Shown in pieces: positions 14,531-17,766 of a DNA stretch of 17,766 nt (position 1 is the first letter of the stretch; the number at the start of each line of letters is the position of its first letter). The notes beneath the pieces were generated by a model. It searched no databases. It was not told the origin of the DNA and saw nothing but the letters and a program-made list of their open reading frames with translations. The position numbers and the translations under genes were made by a program. The DNA is taken from positions 1-17,766 of the forward strand of contig CAZLGB010000056.1 of NCBI GenBank assembly GCA_964558825.1, given 5' to 3'. The stretch is from Phosphoribacter sp964558825. GTDB lineage: Bacteria > Actinomycetota > Actinomycetes > Actinomycetales > Dermatophilaceae.

Positions 14531-16191
14531 TGCGCCTCATGGCTCAGCTCGCGATGGTCATGAACCTCGACAAGTGCATCGGCTGCCACACCTGCTCGGT
14601 GACCTGCAAGCAGGCGTGGACCAATCGCTCGGGCACCGAATACGTGTGGTTCAACAACGTCGAGACCCGCCCCGGGCTCGGCTATCCACGAGGATATGAG
14701 GACCAGGAGCAGTGGCGGGGCGGGTGGATCCGCAAGCCCAACGGGCGCATCGCGCTGCGGGCGGGCGGGCGCTTCGCCAAGCTCGCCTCGATCTTCTCCA
14801 ACCCCAAGATGCCGTCGTTGCAGGACTACTACGAGCCGTGGACCTATGACTACGACTCGCTGCTCAAGGCTCCGGCGCAGAAGAACTTCCCTGTGGCGCG
14901 GCCCTATTCGATCATCAGCGGGAAGCCGATCAATGTCTCGTGGTCGGCCAACTGGGACGACGACCTCGGCGGCTCACGCGAGCACGCGGTCAAGGACCCG
15001 CTGCTGCAGGGCATCGAGGACAAGGTCACCTTCGAGTTCGAGAAGACCTTCATGTTCTACCTGCCGCGCATCTGCGAGCACTGCCTCAACCCGGCCTGCG
15101 CCGCTTCCTGCCCGTCGGGCGCGATCTACAAGCGCTCCGAGGACGGCATCGTCCTGGTCGATCAGGACCGTTGCCGCGGCTGGCGCATGTGCATCTCCGG
15201 CTGCCCCTACAAGAAGGTCTACTTCAACCACAAGACCGGCAAGGCCGAGAAGTGCACCTTCTGCTATCCCCGCATCGAGGTCGGGCTGCCGACGGTGTGC
15301 GCCGAGACCTGCGTCGGTCGGTTGCGCTCTATCGGGCTCGTCCTCTATGACGCCGACAAGGTGCTCGCGGCTGCGTCGGTCGACAACGACACGGATCTGT
15401 ATGCCGCGCAACGCTCCTGCTTCCTCGACCCGTCCGATCCGGAGGTCGCGAAGGCGGCTCGGGCGGCCGGCATACCTCAGGACTGGGTGCGGGCCGCACA
15501 ACGGTCGCCGGTGTGGAAGCTCATCAGCCAGTATCAGGTGGCGCTCCCCTTGCACCCGGAATACCGGACGATGCCGATGGTCTGGTACATCCCGCCGCTC
15601 TCGCCGGTCGTCGACGTCATCCGCGACACCGGCCACGACGCCGAGGATGCGCGCAACCTCTTCGCGGCGATCGACACCCTGCGCATCCCGGTCGAATACC
15701 TGGCCAAGCTCTTCACCGCCGGCGACACCGCCCCCGTCGACGCGGTGCTGCGGCGACTGGCGGCGATGCGCTCCTATATGCGCGAGCGCACCCTCGGCAA
15801 CGAGCCAGGCCCGGCGCTGGCCGAGTCGGTCGGGATGACCGAGGAGGATCTCTACGAGATGTTCCGGCTGCTGGCCCTGGCCAAGTATCAGGACCGCTAT
15901 GTCATCCCGCCCGCCCATGCCGAGCAGGCCCACGCCCTCGAGGAGCTGGCGACCGACTGCGCGCTCGATGTCGACGGCGGTCCGGGCATCGGCGGCAGCG
16001 GCCCCTTCGGCGAGGGATCGGGAGCCATCACGCCGGTCGCGCTGGAAAACCTGCGGATGCTGCGCGAGCGGCAGACCTCCGACTCCAGTGCCGCGCCGAG
16101 CGCGACCAAGGGACGGGTCAACCTGCTCAACTGGGATGGCAAGGGCCTGCCCGAGGGTCTCTTCCCGCCCGATGAGGGAGCCGGATCATGA
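14530..16191 (+). CDS. narH: Respiratory nitrate reductase beta subunit NarH
   Basis: Protein of 553 aa, the four-cluster iron-sulfur subunit that relays electrons from the haems of NarI to NarG. Ligand groups are visible in order: CIGCHTCSVTC (Cys16, 19, 22, 26); CEHCLNPACAASC (Cys182, 185, 190, 194); CRGWRMCISGC (Cys215, 221, 225), where Trp218 replaces a Cys and marks the [3Fe-4S] site; and CTFC with CAETC (Cys242, 245, 257, 261). All 15 expected Cys are present. I chose the first ATG, which overlaps the small-ORF stop and follows AAGGAGG at 9-nt spacing; another ATG three codons later is possible. The C-terminal ~45 residues are low complexity. The stop overlaps narJ (ATGA). Confidence 0.97.
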   Translation: MRLMAQLAMVMNLDKCIGCHTCSVTCKQAWTNRSGTEYVWFNNVETRPGLGYPRGYEDQEQWRGGWIRKPNGRIALRAGGRFAKLASIFSNPKMPSLQDYYEPWTYDYDSLLKAPAQKNFPVARPYSIISGKPINVSWSANWDDDLGGSREHAVKDPLLQGIEDKVTFEFEKTFMFYLPRICEHCLNPACAASCPSGAIYKRSEDGIVLVDQDRCRGWRMCISGCPYKKVYFNHKTGKAEKCTFCYPRIEVGLPTVCAETCVGRLRSIGLVLYDADKVLAAASVDNDTDLYAAQRSCFLDPSDPEVAKAARAAGIPQDWVRAAQRSPVWKLISQYQVALPLHPEYRTMPMVWYIPPLSPVVDVIRDTGHDAEDARNLFAAIDTLRIPVEYLAKLFTAGDTAPVDAVLRRLAAMRSYMRERTLGNEPGPALAESVGMTEEDLYEMFRLLALAKYQDRYVIPPAHAEQAHALEELATDCALDVDGGPGIGGSGPFGEGSGAITPVALENLRMLRERQTSDSSAAPSATKGRVNLLNWDGKGLPEGLFPPDEGAGS

Positions 16192-16874
16192 TGCGGCTGA
16201 AGCGTTTTCGCGACACACCAGGGCTCAGCGACGAGCAGGTGCAGGCCACCTGGGCGCTGGCCGCGGTGCTGCTCGACTATCCCACCGAGTCGTTGGTCGA
16301 GCGGCTCGAAGGCGTCCTCGCGGCTGCGGCGACCCTGCCCGAGATCGTGAGTGCGCCCCTGACCCGCCTGGCCGAGCACCTCGCCGCGACCCCCGTCGGC
16401 CAGACGCAGCGCGACTATGTCGAGACCTTCGACACCGCGCGCCGGACCTGTCTGCACCTCACCTATTTCACCTGCGGCGACACCCGCCGTCGCGGGGTCG
16501 CGCTCGTGCAGCTCAAGCAGGCCTATCGCCGCGCCGGCGTCGAGTTCAGCGCCGACGAGCTGCCCGATCACCTCTGCGCCGTCCTGGAGTTCGGGGCCAC
16601 CGTGCACGTGGCCGGCGCCTGGAAGATCCTCACCGACTATCGCGCCAGCGTTGAGGTGCTGCGGATCGCCTTGCAGGACAAGCATTCCCCGTGGGCAGAC
16701 GCGGTCGTGGCGGTGTGCGCCACGCTGCCGGCCCTCGTCGGCGACGACGAGACGGCCGTCGCCCGACTCATCGCCCAGGGCCCGCCGGCCGAGGACGTCG
16801 GCGTGGAGCCGTATGGGATCGACCCGCGCCTCAACCCGCTGCCCGACTACCTCACGGCAGGAGCACGCCCGTGA
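16188..16874 (+). CDS. narJ: Nitrate reductase molybdenum cofactor assembly chaperone NarJ
   Basis: Protein of 228 aa, an all-helical system-specific chaperone that binds apo-NarG and allows cofactor and FS0 cluster insertion before docking to the membrane; it is not part of the final enzyme. The core signature is DYVETFDTARRTCLHLTYF followed by TCGDTRRRG (about residues 82-108), diagnostic of NarJ. The start is ATG-ATG at 16188/16191; the first overlaps the narH stop and has GAGGGAG upstream. The end overlaps narI (GTGA). Confidence 0.95.
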   Translation: MMRLKRFRDTPGLSDEQVQATWALAAVLLDYPTESLVERLEGVLAAAATLPEIVSAPLTRLAEHLAATPVGQTQRDYVETFDTARRTCLHLTYFTCGDTRRRGVALVQLKQAYRRAGVEFSADELPDHLCAVLEFGATVHVAGAWKILTDYRASVEVLRIALQDKHSPWADAVVAVCATLPALVGDDETAVARLIAQGPPAEDVGVEPYGIDPRLNPLPDYLTAGARP

Positions 16875-17611
16875 CGACCTTCCTCTGGGTCATTTTCCCC
16901 TACCTGTGCCTGACGACCTTCGTCGTCGGCCACTACTGGCGCTATCGCTACGACAAGTTCGGCTGGACCACGCGCTCGAGTCAGCTCTACGAAGACCGCT
17001 TGCTGCGCATCGGATCACCCCTCTTCCACTTCGGGATGCTCGGCGTCGTCGCCGGCCACGTCATCGGCCTGGTCATCCCCCAATCGTGGACCGACGCGAT
17101 CGGGCTGAGCCGGCATAGCTATCACGTGCTGGCCCTCGTCGCCGGCATCCCCGCCGGGGTCGCCGCGGTCGCCGGGCTGCTCATCCTCGTCTATCGGCGC
17201 CGGGTGACCGGGCCGGTCTTCAGCGCGACGACGACCAACGACAAGGTCATGTATGCCGTGCTCGGCGCCGTCATCGTCCTGGGCATCTGGAACACCATCG
17301 CGGGCTCATGGCTGCAGTTCGGCGGTGAATACAACTACCGCGACGGGGTGTCGCCCTACTTCCGCAGCATCTTCACCTTCTCGCCCAAGGCCGGGTTGAT
17401 CGCGGAGGCTCCGATCTGGTTCCAGCTGCACGCCCTGCTCGCCTTCGCGCTCTTTGCCCTGTGGCCCTTCACCCGGCTGGTCCACGTCTTCTCGGCTCCG
17501 GTCGGCTATCTCACCCGTCCCTATGTCGTCTACCGCTCGCGTCCACCGCGCTCGGTGCGGACCATGGGCAGCCGGGTGCCGGGACGCGGCTGGGAGCGGG
17601 TCGGGCAGTGA
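16871..17611 (+). CDS. narI: Respiratory nitrate reductase gamma subunit NarI (cytochrome b)
   Basis: Protein of 246 aa with five predicted membrane helices. It oxidises quinol and passes electrons through two b haems to NarH, anchoring NarGH to the membrane. Four axial histidines can be placed: His53 and His63 in SPLFHFGMLGVVAGH, His187 in WFQLHALL and His205 in TRLVHVF, corresponding to His56, 66, 187 and 205 of E. coli NarI. The frame is open upstream within narJ, but the GTG at 16871 overlaps the narJ stop, has AGGAG upstream and gives the normal N-terminus just before the first membrane helix. Its stop overlaps the next start (GTGA). Confidence 0.97.
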   Translation: MTTFLWVIFPYLCLTTFVVGHYWRYRYDKFGWTTRSSQLYEDRLLRIGSPLFHFGMLGVVAGHVIGLVIPQSWTDAIGLSRHSYHVLALVAGIPAGVAAVAGLLILVYRRRVTGPVFSATTTNDKVMYAVLGAVIVLGIWNTIAGSWLQFGGEYNYRDGVSPYFRSIFTFSPKAGLIAEAPIWFQLHALLAFALFALWPFTRLVHVFSAPVGYLTRPYVVYRSRPPRSVRTMGSRVPGRGWERVGQ

Positions 17612-17766
17612 CCTCTGCCGACGGACTGGCATCTGCCGCGACGGCATACGACGCGATCGTCCTCGCCGGGGGGCGCGGCTCGCGGCTGGGCGGCGTCGAC
17701 AAGGGCGCCCTCGTCGTCGGCCGGCGCTCGCTGCTCGCGACCGCGCTGGATGCCTGTGGCGCGGCG
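17608..17766 (+). CDS. mobA: Molybdenum cofactor guanylyltransferase MobA, 5' part (cut by window edge)
   Basis: A GTG overlapping the narI stop opens a frame of 53 codons that reaches the right edge. After a short N-terminus (MTSADGLASAATAYD) it reads AIVLAGGRGSRLGGVDKGAL, the nucleotide-binding signature of MobA-type NTP transferases (LAGGxSxRxGGxDKA). MobA attaches GMP to molybdopterin to form MGD, the cofactor form NarG needs as bis-MGD. Only the first ~53 residues are visible, so a MobA domain fused to another Mo-cofactor domain cannot be excluded. The GTGA overlap shows it is the next gene of the nar transcript, linking cofactor supply to reductase synthesis. Confidence 0.85.
   Translation, partial: MTSADGLASAATAYDAIVLAGGRGSRLGGVDKGALVVGRRSLLATALDACGAA

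Larger units (their letters stand above)
579..17649. repeat. Dispersed iterated word CGGCATAC/GTATGCCG (19 copies)
   Basis: GGCATAC is seen at 579, 5202, 5910, 7367, 10095, 11180, 12737, 14253, 15469 and 17643 (start of the 7-mer), each preceded by C. The complement GTATGCC is at 1361, 1490, 6012, 6837, 8315, 10212, 11399, 11787, 15399 and 17251, followed by G in all but 6837. Orientation is balanced, and copies lie in genes of both strands, in the 1322-1641 gap and between the narK genes. The copies were counted by eye, so one or two could be missed. See the findings for the argument that this is a selected DNA word. Confidence 0.75.

Overview
The window comes from a very GC-rich genome (roughly 70% G+C by eye) with GTG starts, tightly overlapping operons, a DUF222/HNH (13E12-type) endonuclease gene and an actinobacterial-style nar cluster. 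I read it as a chromosomal segment of a high-GC actinobacterium, probably in Micrococcales and perhaps near Intrasporangiaceae. The family is an inference from style, not a database match.

Left part (1-4044): the 5' part of a lipoprotein gene runs off the left edge on the minus strand. It is divergent from an APH-like phosphotransferase gene on the plus strand. That gene converges on a DUF222/HNH endonuclease gene (minus). Between them lie about 2.5 copies of a ~130-bp tandem repeat, which is duplicated from the 3' end of the HNH gene itself. Upstream of the HNH gene is a clear TTGGCA-N17-TATGAT promoter placed almost on the start codon, so its mRNA is probably leaderless. About 460 bp without a convincing gene follow.

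Middle (4045-9721, all minus): a copper module of copZ (CopZ-like chaperone), copA (Cu+ P1B-ATPase) and a 46-codon ORF coupled to copA through a GTGA overlap. A perfect GCATACCC-N5-GGGTATGC dyad of CsoR-operator type precedes it. Upstream are two different NarK-family nitrate/nitrite transporter genes in tandem.

Right part (9722-17766): a ~250-bp divergent control region carries four copies of TCC(T/G)(C/G)TAAA(T/C)(C/T). It is followed on the plus strand by a winged-helix regulator with conserved Cys residues (COG2345/SufR-like), narG, an apparently undescribed 38-aa ORF, narH, narJ, narI and the start of mobA (MGD cofactor synthesis), which is cut by the right edge. Every junction from the regulator to mobA overlaps by 1-4 nt, so the set looks like one translationally coupled unit for respiratory nitrate reduction: regulation, reductase subunits, chaperone, cytochrome b, cofactor maturation, with transporters encoded divergently.

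The most unusual signal is not a gene. The 8-mer CGGCATAC/GTATGCCG occurs 19 times across the window, where base composition alone would give about 0.6. It lies on both strands, in genes and between genes, and in all three codon phases, and it brings in codons that are rare in such genomes (ATA, GTA, GCA). It behaves like a genome-wide iterated DNA word, comparable in kind to HIP1 or DNA-uptake words.
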